A stretch of DNA of 34,099 bases from an uncultured Opitutaceae bacterium (GTDB taxonomy: Bacteria; Verrucomicrobiota; Verrucomicrobiia; Opitutales; Opitutaceae): NCBI GenBank assembly GCA_903916755.1, contig CAIWXW010000110.1, forward strand, positions 1 to 34,099. Reading direction: 5' to 3'. Below are positions 1 through 8,896 of this stretch, in pieces. Position numbers and translations under genes: made by a program. Every line of letters begins with the position of its first letter. Position 1 is the first letter of the stretch. The notes beneath the pieces are model-generated. The model saw only the letters and a program-made list of their open reading frames with translations. It was not told the origin of the DNA and ran no database searches.

Positions 1-248
1 ATGCCGATCTCGCGCTTCTCCGGCGGGATCGAATGGTCGGCGGTCGAGACCAGCTCGTCGCTGATGTGAATCTCGCCGCCGGAGATCTCCTCCAGGCCGG
101 CGATGCAGCGCAGCGTCGTCGTCTTGCCGCAGCCGCTCGGCCCCAGCAGGAAAAACAGCTCGCCGGGGGCGATTTCCAGGTTGATCCGGTCGAGGGCCAC
201 GACCGCGCCAAAGCGCTTCGTCAGGTTCTGGATGCGGATGGAAATCAT
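1..248 (-). CDS. ABC transporter ATP-binding protein, N-terminal part (runs off the window)
   Basis: The reverse strand from the ATG at 248 encodes the first 82 residues of an ABC ATPase, and the gene continues past base 1. The N-terminus reads as a typical nucleotide-binding domain: a beta strand with LTKRFG near residues 9-14, then Walker A GPSGCGKT at 36-43, followed by LRCIAGLEE and a SGGEI turn. The stretch IPPEKREIG near 74-82 is the usual lead-in to the Q-loop of importers in the PotA/CysA/FbpC/MalK group. Its substrate (iron, polyamine, sulfate or sugar) cannot be told from this fragment. It is divergent from hpt, with 106 bp between the two starts. No Shine-Dalgarno motif is visible before the ATG. 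Confidence 0.9.
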   Translation of the reverse strand, partial: MISIRIQNLTKRFGAVVALDRINLEIAPGELFFLLGPSGCGKTTTLRCIAGLEEISGGEIHISDELVSTADHSIPPEKREIG

Positions 249-354
249 GCGAAGCGGCCGGCAGGCGCTAGCAAGATTTCCGGGCCGGTTTAAGTCAAAG
301 AATAAGCGGATTTTTGCTGACCGCGCGAGCGGGAGCGGCGACGTTTGCCCCTCC

Positions 355-930
355 ATGGCCGTGAAGAAAAGAACTCCCGTTCACCCCGATCTCGAAAGCA
401 TCCTTTTCACCGAGGACCAAATCAAGACGCGGGTGAAATCACTGGGGACCGAGCTCAAGAAGGCCTATGGCGACGGCGAGTTCACCATCATCGCGATCAT
501 CAATGGCGCCGTGCTGTTCACCGCCGACCTGATGCGCGAGATCGACAATCCCGTCCGCCTCGACTGCATCCGGATCTCGAGCTACGGCGAGAAGACCAAG
601 TCGATCGGCACGCCGCAGATCGTGCACAGCCTGACGCTCGACATCGCCAAGCGCCACGTGCTCCTGATCGACGACATCCTCGACACCGGCAAGACGATCG
701 CGCTGGTGAGCGGGCTGGTCCGCAAGCTGAACCCCGCCAGCCTCCGCGTCTGCGTGCTCCTCGACAAGCAGGGGCGCCGCGAGGTGCCGTTCGAGGCCGA
801 CTTCGTCGGCTTCAAGATTCCGGACAAGTTCGTGGTCGGCTACGGGCTCGATTTCGCGGAGCGCTACCGGAACCTGCCCTGCATCGGCGTGCTCAAGCCC
901 GAGCTGCAGAATCCGCCCGAGTGGGCCTGA
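355..930 (+). CDS. hpt: Hypoxanthine phosphoribosyltransferase
   Basis: A 191-residue purine-salvage enzyme that joins hypoxanthine (and usually guanine) to PRPP to give IMP or GMP in the cytoplasm. The PRPP-binding signature VLLIDDILDTGKT lies near residues 101-113. The conserved beta strand FTIIAIINGAV is near 43-53, and the base-binding region IPDKFVVGYGLDF near 154-166 matches the family's K-V-G-G/D-F pattern. The ATG at 355 was chosen because homology begins there. The frame is open further upstream to 103, but that part antisenses the ABC ATPase gene. Length is normal for the family. It converges with uvrB with only 7 bp between the stop codons, leaving no room for a separate terminator. 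Confidence 0.94.
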   Translation: MAVKKRTPVHPDLESILFTEDQIKTRVKSLGTELKKAYGDGEFTIIAIINGAVLFTADLMREIDNPVRLDCIRISSYGEKTKSIGTPQIVHSLTLDIAKRHVLLIDDILDTGKTIALVSGLVRKLNPASLRVCVLLDKQGRREVPFEADFVGFKIPDKFVVGYGLDFAERYRNLPCIGVLKPELQNPPEWA

Positions 931-937
931 AGGCGGC

Positions 938-2944
<2,007 letters not shown>

Positions 2945-3043
2945 TCCGAGGTTAGCCGTCTTCCGGGCGGCGGCAACTCCGCGGCGGTTTCCGCCGCGGT
3001 TTTGACGTGCCGCCGCGGGTGCGATCCGCCAGCCTTCCCGGCC

Positions 3044-3673
3044 GTGCCGACCTCCTACAACCGCCTCGCCGGCCGCAGCGTCGAGCGCCTGGCCGCCCTG
3101 AGCGACGGCATCTTCGGGGTCGGCATGACGCTGCTGGTGCTGGACCTCCACACGCCCCTGCGCGAGGCGATCCAGGGCGAGGATGACCTGGCCCGGGCCT
3201 TGGCGGCCCTCCTGCCGCAGTTCGTCATGTACCTGATGAGCTTCCTGACCCTGGGCATCTTCTGGGTCGGCCAGCAGACCCAGCTGGATCACCTCGACCG
3301 CTCGGACCGCCATTTCACCTGGATCACCTTCGGTTTCCTGCTGGCGGTGACGCTGATGCCCTTCTCCACCCGGCTCCTGGCGGAATTCAGCGCCTCCCGG
3401 GTGGCGCTGATCGTGTACTGGCTGAACATTGCCGTCCTGGGCGGCATGCTCTACGCGGGCTGGAAATACGCCAACCGCTTCGGGCTGGTGAAGGCCGGCC
3501 TGCCGCAGGAAGTCGCCGCGGCGGTCTGCTGGCGGATCGTCATCGCCCAGTCGATCTACGCGGCCGGCGTCCTCCTCTGCGTGGTCAGCACGCGCCTCAG
3601 CATCGGCTGCATCGTCCTTGTCCAGCTCTACTATGCCATCGCGCCGCGGTTCCGGCCGATGGCCCGCGCGTAG
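3044..3673 (+). CDS. TMEM175/DUF1211-like membrane protein (putative potassium channel)
   Basis: A 209-residue membrane protein of the TMEM175 (DUF1211) family, whose studied members form potassium-permeable channels built from six-helix subunits. The family signature R-x-x-x-F/L-S-D-x-x-F in the first helix is visible as RLAALSDGIF near residues 12-21. It is followed by about five more hydrophobic segments (for example FVMYLMSFLTLGIFWVG and WITFGFLLAVTLM). Length agrees with the bacterial members. The GTG at 3044 is the best start. An in-frame TTG at 3002 is possible but would add a non-homologous stretch. It is divergent from uvrB across 99 bp. Potassium conductance is inferred from the family only. 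Confidence 0.8.
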   Translation: MPTSYNRLAGRSVERLAALSDGIFGVGMTLLVLDLHTPLREAIQGEDDLARALAALLPQFVMYLMSFLTLGIFWVGQQTQLDHLDRSDRHFTWITFGFLLAVTLMPFSTRLLAEFSASRVALIVYWLNIAVLGGMLYAGWKYANRFGLVKAGLPQEVAAAVCWRIVIAQSIYAAGVLLCVVSTRLSIGCIVLVQLYYAIAPRFRPMARA

Positions 3674-3737
3674 CCGGGATTGGCTGCGGCGGCAGGGCGG
3701 ACCGGGCGAATTTGCCCACGAGCGAGGAGGACACTCG

Positions 3738-3780
3738 ACATAATGAACAATGTTCATTTTTTGAACACTGTTCATTATGT
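3738..3780. promoter_or_regulatory. Double palindromic operator overlapping the tetR start codon
   Basis: Two near-identical palindromes of the form TGAACA-N-TGTTCA lie at 3744-3756 (central A) and 3762-3774 (central C), with centres 18 bp apart. The first extends to a 17-bp perfect match (3742-3758). The whole block is also one larger inverted repeat: the 12 bases at 3738-3749 are the exact reverse complement of 3769-3780. The right arm contains the ATG of the TetR gene at 3777. A CATAAT element occurs in each orientation (3739-3744 plus, 3774-3779 minus) and could act as a -10. The AT-rich composition stands out from its surroundings. Autoregulation by the adjacent TetR protein is an inference. 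Confidence 0.8.
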
Positions 3781-4382
3781 CACCGAAACAACCTCGCGCC
3801 GCCAAACGGGCCAGCTTCGAGAGCGATATCATCGCGGTCGCGAGCGAGGAATTCGGACGGCGTGGGTTCGAGGGATTCTCCCTGCGCAAGGTCGCCCAAA
3901 AAATGGGCTGCGCCGTCGGCACCCTCTATCTTTATTTCGACAGCAAGGAGGACCTCCTTCACGCCGTCGTCGAAGCCAGCTTTCGGGCATTGCTGGAATC
4001 GCTCCGCGCGCTGCCACCGGCCAATAGCGCCCGCGAGATGTTCCGGAATGCCTTCCGGGCCTATGTCGAATTCGGGCTGAAGCATCCGCACCACTATCGC
4101 TGCGCCTTCGCGCAGCCCAGCCCGACACCCTCGGCGAAGTACCAACCCCATGCCGCCTTCGACCTCATGCGGGAAAAGGTGAAGGCCGGTGTCCGCGCGG
4201 GCGTGTTCCAATCCAATGATGCCGAGGTCATCACCCAGATTATCTGGGCGTCGATGCACGGCCTGACGTCCCTGCTGATCGCGCGGCCCGAGTTCCCGTG
4301 GGAACCCCGGAACGTTCTCATCGACTCACTCAGCGACGCCCTGCTCACCGGTCTTTTCCGCGCGAAACCCCAAAGCCACTAA
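3777..4382 (+). CDS. TetR/AcrR family transcriptional regulator
   Basis: A 201-residue one-component repressor. The N-terminal TetR helix-turn-helix is clear: a helix around residues 14-26 (DIIAVASEEFGRRG), FEGFSLRKVAQKMGC, then the recognition segment VGTLYLYFDSKEDLL ending near residue 60. The remaining all-helical region is the variable ligand and dimer domain, and the ligand cannot be predicted. The ATG at 3777 lies inside the right arm of a double palindrome, so binding there would both block transcription and cover the start. No Shine-Dalgarno sequence precedes it. The stop is 4 nt before an Lnt-like gene, so the two are probably cotranscribed and the regulator probably controls that gene as well as itself. 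Confidence 0.92.
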   Translation: MSPKQPRAAKRASFESDIIAVASEEFGRRGFEGFSLRKVAQKMGCAVGTLYLYFDSKEDLLHAVVEASFRALLESLRALPPANSAREMFRNAFRAYVEFGLKHPHHYRCAFAQPSPTPSAKYQPHAAFDLMREKVKAGVRAGVFQSNDAEVITQIIWASMHGLTSLLIARPEFPWEPRNVLIDSLSDALLTGLFRAKPQSH

Positions 4383-4386
4383 ATCC

Positions 4387-5919
4387 ATGCCCAATACCCC
4401 GGCCCGCCCCTCCGCCACCTTCCTTCGCCTGACTCTCTGGCTGGCACTCGGCGGCGCCTTGCTGCTGTTCGCGATGGGGCGCAACACCATCGCCGCCGCG
4501 GCCTGGCTGGCACCCGTTTTCCTCATCCGCTACACCCGCCAGGTCGGAAAGAAGCCTGCCCTGGCCTTGGTCTGGCTCGTGCTGGCCGGCGCCTTCCTCT
4601 TCCAGTTTCGCGGCATGGTGCCGATGCCCCTGCCGGGCGTTCTCGCCACGGCGGCGGCCGGTGGCGTGGGGGGAATGCTGCCTTACCTCGTCGATCGCTG
4701 GGCCCATCGCCGGTTCAGGAACTTCGCCGCCACGCTCATATTTCCCTGCGTCCTGACGGTCATGTATTTCGGCACGGTCCTCAGCCCCTTCGGCAGTTGG
4801 GGCGTCCTGGGCTATTCCCAATACGGCAATCTCCCCGTCATGCAGCTGGCGGCGGTGACGGGCATCTATGGGATCTCGTTTTTGGTCGCGTGGCTGGGCT
4901 CGTGGGCCAATTGGGCCTGGGAGCGCGGATTCCGCTGGGGGCGCATCCGCTGGGGCACGATGGCTTTCGGCTCGGTGCTCGCCGCGGTTTATCTGGGGGG
5001 CAGTGCCCGTCTCCGTTGGGCCGGCTCCGCCCCGACCCAGCGGGTGGCGGCCATCGCCGGCAATGCCGGCTGGATCTTCCTCAACCAGTCGGTCCAGGAT
5101 CGTTTTTGGTCGGGCCAGGCCTTGTCGCCCGAAGAATTGGCGCCGACCCGGGCCGGGCTGGCCGCGCAAACCGAGCGGCTGCTGCAGCGGAGCGAGCGCG
5201 CCGCCCAGGCTGGCGCGCGCCTCGTGCTCTGGAGCGAAACCGTCACCGCAGTGCTGAGGGCGGATGAACCAGCTATGCTGGCCCGCGCCGCGGAAACCGC
5301 CCGGCGCAACCAGATCTACCTCGGCGTGGCCTATGCCCGTTTTGATCCGGGCATTTCGCGGCTGCATCAAAACAAGCTGGTGCTCATCGGGCCCGACGGC
5401 CGGCCGCTCTTCGCGTATTTGAAGTCACGCCCGGTCCCGGGTCCGGAAAAGGATTCGACCGAGACGAACGGAAACCCGATGCCTTACGCCGACACGACCT
5501 TGGGACGGATTGGCGGCTTTATCTGCTTCGATCTCGATTTCCCCAGCTTGGTCCGGCAGGCCGGACGCGCGCATACGGACGTGATGATCGCGCCCTCCAA
5601 TGACTGGCTCGCCATCGATCCCTGGAACACGGAGCTGGCCGCGTTTCGCGCCGTGGAAAACGGCTGCGCGCTGATCCGCGACGTCAGCCACGGACGCTCG
5701 CTGGTGGTGGATGCTTTCGGCCGCGTGCGGGGCGAGACGGACTACTTTCAGGACGCCCGGCATATTCTGATGGCGGACGTGCCGGTCCGGGGTGTCGCCA
5801 CCCTATACGCGAAGATCGGGGACCTCTTTGCCTGGGCGTGCGTGCTGGCGCTGGGCCTGATCCTGGTGGCGGGCGCGCGGCAGCAGCCGACGCCTGTAGA
5901 TCCGCCGACCCGGGCCTAA
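4387..5919 (+). CDS. Apolipoprotein N-acyltransferase-like protein (nitrilase-fold, membrane)
   Basis: A 510-residue protein with the Lnt plan: a multi-helix N-terminal membrane region (about residues 1-210), a carbon-nitrogen hydrolase domain (about 220-470) and a final helix (LFAWACVLALGLILVAG). Lnt transfers a phospholipid acyl chain to the N-terminal Cys of lipoproteins. The expected triad is present: Glu284 in LWSETV, Lys346 in YLKSRP and Cys380 in GGFICFDLD. The residues after the Cys are Phe-Asp, where E. coli Lnt has Tyr-Glu. The gene follows a TetR regulator by 4 nt, unusual for a housekeeping lnt, so this may be an inducible paralog with a different substrate. Its stop overlaps the convergent DUF1015 stop by 4 bp. 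Confidence 0.8.
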   Translation: MPNTPARPSATFLRLTLWLALGGALLLFAMGRNTIAAAAWLAPVFLIRYTRQVGKKPALALVWLVLAGAFLFQFRGMVPMPLPGVLATAAAGGVGGMLPYLVDRWAHRRFRNFAATLIFPCVLTVMYFGTVLSPFGSWGVLGYSQYGNLPVMQLAAVTGIYGISFLVAWLGSWANWAWERGFRWGRIRWGTMAFGSVLAAVYLGGSARLRWAGSAPTQRVAAIAGNAGWIFLNQSVQDRFWSGQALSPEELAPTRAGLAAQTERLLQRSERAAQAGARLVLWSETVTAVLRADEPAMLARAAETARRNQIYLGVAYARFDPGISRLHQNKLVLIGPDGRPLFAYLKSRPVPGPEKDSTETNGNPMPYADTTLGRIGGFICFDLDFPSLVRQAGRAHTDVMIAPSNDWLAIDPWNTELAAFRAVENGCALIRDVSHGRSLVVDAFGRVRGETDYFQDARHILMADVPVRGVATLYAKIGDLFAWACVLALGLILVAGARQQPTPVDPPTRA

Positions 5920-7130
5920 AACGTGTGAATGAAGAGCCCCGACCGCAGCTTGGGCTCAAACCAGGTGCTCTTCGGCGGCATGATCTGGCCCGCGTCGGCG
6001 ATGTCCATCAGCTGATTGACCGTGGTCGGGTACATCGAAAAGGCCACGCCGCCAGCCGCGTCCACCCGGCGCGAGAGCTCGCCCGGACCCCGGATGCCAC
6101 CGACAAAATCGATTCGCTTGCTCGTGCGGGGATCATCGATCCCGAGGATGGGGGCGAGCAGCTTTTCCTGGAGGACGCTGACATCGAGCCGGCCGACCGG
6201 GTCGGCCTCCGGATCCGCCGGGCAGACCAGCCCGTACCAGCGACCGCCGAGGTACATGCTGACGTGGCCGGCCACCGTGGCGTCGGGCGTCGCTGTCGGT
6301 GAAAGCGTGAAAACCGCGCCCACCTTGGCGAGGAACGCCTCCGGGGTCAGGCCGTTCAGATCAGCAACGATCCGATGATAGGGCAGGATCTTCAGTTCGC
6401 CGGCGGGAAAGAGAACGCTGAGGAACCAATTGTAGTCCTCCGCCCCGGTATGCTGCGGGTTGCGCTCGCGGCGCGTGCGCGCCACGCGGGCGGCGCTGGC
6501 CGCGCGGTGGTGGCCGTCGGCGATGTAGGAGACCGGGACGGCGCCAAAGGCCTTGATCCAGGCCTCGCCGCCGGGGATCCGCCACACCGTATGCCGGATG
6601 CCGTCCGGGGCGGTGAAATCGTGCTGCGGCTTCTCCCGGGACTGCCGGGCGGCCAGGGCGCTCAATTCGGCCGTGTCGCGATAGGTCAGGAAAATCGGGC
6701 CGGTGTTGGCGCTGAGGGTGTCGACCAGCCGGGTGCGGTCGTCCTCCTTGTCGCGCCGGGTCTTCTCGTGCTTCTTGATGATCTCCGCGTCGTAGTCGTC
6801 GACATGGCAGACGGCGACCAGGCCCTGCTGCCGATGGCTGCCCATCTGCTGCTGGTAGAGATAGAGGCAGGGCCCCGTCTCGCGGCGCAAGACTCCCTCC
6901 TGCTGCAGGCGCAGGAAATTCTCCCGGGCCTTGGCGTAGACGCTGTCACCGTAGGGATTGGTCCCCGCGGGCAGGTCGATCTCGGCGCGGTCAACGTGCA
7001 GGAGGCTGCGGGGCTGGCCGGCGGCCAGGGCCGCGGCCTCGTCCGTGTTGACGACGTCGTATGGGACGCACGCGACCTCGGCCACATGGGCCGGGTCGGG
7101 CACGAGGCCCTGAAAGGCGCGGATCCGCAT
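5916..7130 (-). CDS. DUF1015 family protein
   Basis: A 404-residue cytoplasmic protein of the DUF1015 family. It begins IRAFQGLVPDPAHVAEVACVPYDVV and carries the conserved central elements NPYGDS, YLYQQQM, the HEKTRRDKEDDR motif and YIADGHHRAASA. No biochemical function is established for the family. Relatives often lie beside serine-biosynthesis genes (serA/serC), but none is seen here. It is the last gene of the minus-strand run yqgE-rpmJ-rpmE-DUF1015, starting 13 nt after the L31 stop. Its TAG overlaps the TAA of the convergent Lnt-like gene (CTAA at 5916-5919). It appears complete, with no signal peptide or membrane segment. Confidence 0.88.
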   Translation of the reverse strand: MRIRAFQGLVPDPAHVAEVACVPYDVVNTDEAAALAAGQPRSLLHVDRAEIDLPAGTNPYGDSVYAKARENFLRLQQEGVLRRETGPCLYLYQQQMGSHRQQGLVAVCHVDDYDAEIIKKHEKTRRDKEDDRTRLVDTLSANTGPIFLTYRDTAELSALAARQSREKPQHDFTAPDGIRHTVWRIPGGEAWIKAFGAVPVSYIADGHHRAASAARVARTRRERNPQHTGAEDYNWFLSVLFPAGELKILPYHRIVADLNGLTPEAFLAKVGAVFTLSPTATPDATVAGHVSMYLGGRWYGLVCPADPEADPVGRLDVSVLQEKLLAPILGIDDPRTSKRIDFVGGIRGPGELSRRVDAAGGVAFSMYPTTVNQLMDIADAGQIMPPKSTWFEPKLRSGLFIHTF

Positions 7131-7143
7131 GCGCGGGATCAGC

Positions 7144-7398
7144 TTACTTCTTGGCGGCGCCGCGCTTGAACTTGGTGGTGAACTTCTCGACCCGGCCGGC
7201 GGTGTCCACGAGGCGCTTCTCGCCGGTGTAGGCGGGATGCGAATCCATGGTCACGTCGCGCAGGACGACGAAATATTCCTCACCATCGATGGTCTCCTTG
7301 CGGGCAGACTTCATCGTGGACTTCGTGAGAAAGCGGCGGCTGGAGGCAACGTCCAGGAAGCAGACGTTGTTAAGAACGGGATGGCCTTCGGTTTTCAC
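7144..7398 (-). CDS. rpmE2: 50S ribosomal protein L31 type B (zinc-free form)
   Basis: An 84-residue L31 of type B, recognised by HPVLNNVCFLD at the start, the mid-protein SHPAYTGEKRLVDT and the KFTTKFKR tail. The CxxC zinc pair of type A L31 is missing, and only one Cys is present. The start is a GTG at 7398, supported by the conserved beginning. It lies 7 nt downstream of the rpmJ stop, so the two ribosomal proteins are cotranscribed. In many bacteria such zinc-free paralogs replace zinc-binding L31/L36 during zinc starvation under Zur control. No Zur box was recognised here, and these may simply be the only copies. Confidence 0.93.
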   Translation of the reverse strand: MKTEGHPVLNNVCFLDVASSRRFLTKSTMKSARKETIDGEEYFVVLRDVTMDSHPAYTGEKRLVDTAGRVEKFTTKFKRGAAKK

Positions 7399-7405
7399 GG
7401 TAAAA

Positions 7406-7531
7406 TTAGCCCTGCCGCGCCTTGTAGCGCGGGTCGGTCTTGTTGATGACGTAGATCCGGCCCTTGCGGCGGACCACCTGGCAGTCCGGGTGACGCTTCT
7501 TGGCCGATTTGATGGACGAAACGACTTTCAT
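7406..7531 (-). CDS. rpmJ: 50S ribosomal protein L36 (zinc-free, YkgO-like form)
   Basis: A 41-residue ribosomal protein read from the ATG at 7531 to the TAA at 7406-7408. It starts [14 protein letters not shown] and continues with [18 protein letters not shown]. The motifs KSAKKRHxDCQVVRRxGRxYVI and the RYKARQG end are characteristic of the L36 form lacking the CxxC...CxxxxH zinc ribbon, with a single Cys left. It is the first gene of a small cluster with L31 type B and DUF1015. It lies 80 bp downstream of yqgE, in a gap holding a perfect TTGACA element. No Shine-Dalgarno sequence is seen, and the leader is T-rich. Confidence 0.95.
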   Translation of the reverse strand: MKVVSSIKSAKKRHPDCQVVRRKGRIYVINKTDPRYKARQG

Positions 7532-7541
7532 AAAAGGCAAC

Positions 7542-7570
7542 AAAACAGAGGACAAAGGGGGGTCTGTCAA
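7542..7570 (-). promoter_or_regulatory. Candidate sigma-70 promoter for rpmJ-rpmE2
   Basis: On the minus strand a perfect -35 hexamer TTGACA (7570-7565) is followed after 17 bp by TGTTTT (7547-7542), a poor -10. If this promoter is used, transcription would begin only a few bases before the rpmJ ATG at 7531, giving an almost leaderless mRNA. The strong -35 within the 80-bp gap after yqgE is the main support. The weak -10 limits confidence. Confidence 0.35.
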
Positions 7571-7611
7571 CCCTATCCCTACATCGGGCCGTGGTTAGGG
7601 CCTGCCGCGGG

Positions 7612-8166
7612 CTAATTTTCCTCGGCGGCCTCGGGCTCGTCGGCCAGCAGCCGCCACTCGGGACCCTGGGTGGTCAGCACCTTCCGCCAAAGCCCGACGT
7701 CACCCGGCTGGGTGAAAAGGTCCGCCGGCGGTGGCGCGACGATCCACGTCTGGTGCTGGAGCTCGTTTTCAAGCTGCCCGGCCGACCAGCCCGAGTGGCC
7801 GAAAAAGGCCCGGACGTGCATGCCGTCGTCCTCCACGAACTGGGCGGCCTTGTCCGGCTCGATTCCGAGGTGCAGCTGGAATCCGCTGGGATGGGTCCGC
7901 CACCCGGCGATGATCAGCTGCCGGGTTTCGACCGGGCCGCCCTGGAAGAGCGGCACCCCGGTCAGGGGGCTCAGGGCAAAATCGCCCCCGAGTTCACCTA
8001 ACTGCTTGTTGAGAGGGCGATTGAGCACAACGCCCATCGCGCCGTCCGGGCCGTGGGTGGTCATCAGGACGACGGTTCGCCGAAAATTGGGGTCCCGCAG
8101 GCCCGGATGCGCCAACAACAGCGACCCGGCGAAGGTATCGGGACGGGAAGAGCCGCGCGAGCGCAT
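7612..8166 (-). CDS. YqgE/AlgH family protein
   Basis: A 184-residue member of the UPF0301 (DUF179, YqgE/AlgH) family. Conserved landmarks are the N-terminal FAGSLLLAHPGLRDPNF, TVVLMTTHGPDGAMGVVLNRP, the FQGGPV turn, and the C-terminal FFGHSGWSAGQLENEL. The molecular role is not settled. AlgH was first linked to alginate gene expression in Pseudomonas. There is no signal peptide. The gene lies between the dCMP deaminase gene (17 nt upstream) and the rpmJ-rpmE2 pair on the same strand. The bases before its ATG are pyrimidine-rich with no Shine-Dalgarno motif. Confidence 0.92.
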   Translation of the reverse strand: MRSRGSSRPDTFAGSLLLAHPGLRDPNFRRTVVLMTTHGPDGAMGVVLNRPLNKQLGELGGDFALSPLTGVPLFQGGPVETRQLIIAGWRTHPSGFQLHLGIEPDKAAQFVEDDGMHVRAFFGHSGWSAGQLENELQHQTWIVAPPPADLFTQPGDVGLWRKVLTTQGPEWRLLADEPEAAEEN

Positions 8167-8183
8167 GAGGGGCGGCGATAAGC

Positions 8184-8690
8184 TTAGAGCTGGCTGATCT
8201 TCACTCCAGCCCCTCCGAGCAGGTCCTGGACCAGCGGGTCATTCCGATAGTCCGAATGGTACTTGATTTCAGCGATGCCGGCGGCGGCGAGGATCTTGGC
8301 GCAGTGGATGCAGGGGAAATGGGTGACATACGCGATGCAGCCTCCCACCGAGCTGCCCCGGCGCGCCGCATCGGCCACGGCATTTTGCTCGGCGTGGACC
8401 ACGGCCTGTTCGTGGCCGTCGCGCACCCGCGACAGGTGGGGCGAGCCGGGCAGGAAGCCGTTGTAGCCCGCGGCCACCAGCCGGTGCTTGCTGTCGCCGC
8501 CCGTGACGATGACGCAGCCCACATGCTGCCGCTCACAGTTGGAGCGCGAGGAGATGAGGACGGCGGTCGCCATGAAATATTCGTCCCACGAGGGGCGGTG
8601 CCCGAAGGACTGCGCCGCTTGGGCGATGAGGGCGACCGGATCACCGGTCGCGACGGGTGGCGGAGATTCGCTGGTTTCCACGGACCCCAT
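8184..8690 (-). CDS. Deoxycytidylate (dCMP) deaminase
   Basis: A 168-residue zinc-dependent deaminase of the dCMP/ComEB family, which converts dCMP to dUMP to feed dTMP synthesis. The zinc site is visible as HAEQNA (His ligand and catalytic Glu) and PCIHC (the two Cys ligands). The family start SWDEYFMATAVLISSRSNC and the stretch VGCVIVTGG are also present, as is the GYNGFLPGSPH substrate loop. Residues 1-30 are a less conserved extension. The ATG at 8690 is used because the frame then runs unbroken into yqgE, 17 nt downstream. Confidence 0.92.
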   Translation of the reverse strand: MGSVETSESPPPVATGDPVALIAQAAQSFGHRPSWDEYFMATAVLISSRSNCERQHVGCVIVTGGDSKHRLVAAGYNGFLPGSPHLSRVRDGHEQAVVHAEQNAVADAARRGSSVGGCIAYVTHFPCIHCAKILAAAGIAEIKYHSDYRNDPLVQDLLGGAGVKISQL

Positions 8691-8764
8691 CTTGAACCGC
8701 TGATACCCCGAAACACACGGAAATTTTTGTTCGTGTCTTCCCGGCGCCCCGTGTTGCGTGAGGG

Positions 8765-8896
8765 ATGGCCGGCATGCAGGGCGTACTTAAGGCGGAATGG
8801 CTGGACGCGCCGGAGGCGGACCCCGGGGAGGCCCGGCCCGACCGGCGCGAGCGGCGGGCGACCGACCGCTCCCGGGGCGAGAGCCGCCGCGCATGA
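8765..8896 (+). pseudogene. Small ORF, possible stump of a PKS-associated methyltransferase
   Basis: A 43-codon frame from ATG 8765 to TGA 8896 that overlaps the flavoprotein start at ATGA. The residues AEWLDAPEADP near 10-20 resemble, from memory, the (P)E-x-(L/M)-D-x-P-x-x-D-P opening of class I SAM methyltransferases encoded beside bacterial type III PKS genes. After that the sequence is Arg-rich, and no SAM-binding motif follows in any frame before the next gene. The simplest reading is that the body of a methyltransferase gene was deleted, leaving its first codons coupled to the flavoprotein. It could instead be a short leader peptide or chance. No alignment was run. Confidence 0.35.

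Noticed and set aside
2945-3922. A 326-codon in-frame extension upstream of uvrB
   Set aside because: It is antisense to the TMEM175-like gene, and UvrB homology starts exactly at the ATG at 2944. The open frame is a by-product of high GC.
7532-7611. Zur operator upstream of the zinc-free ribosomal proteins
   Set aside because: No AT-rich palindrome of the usual Zur type was found in this 80-bp gap.
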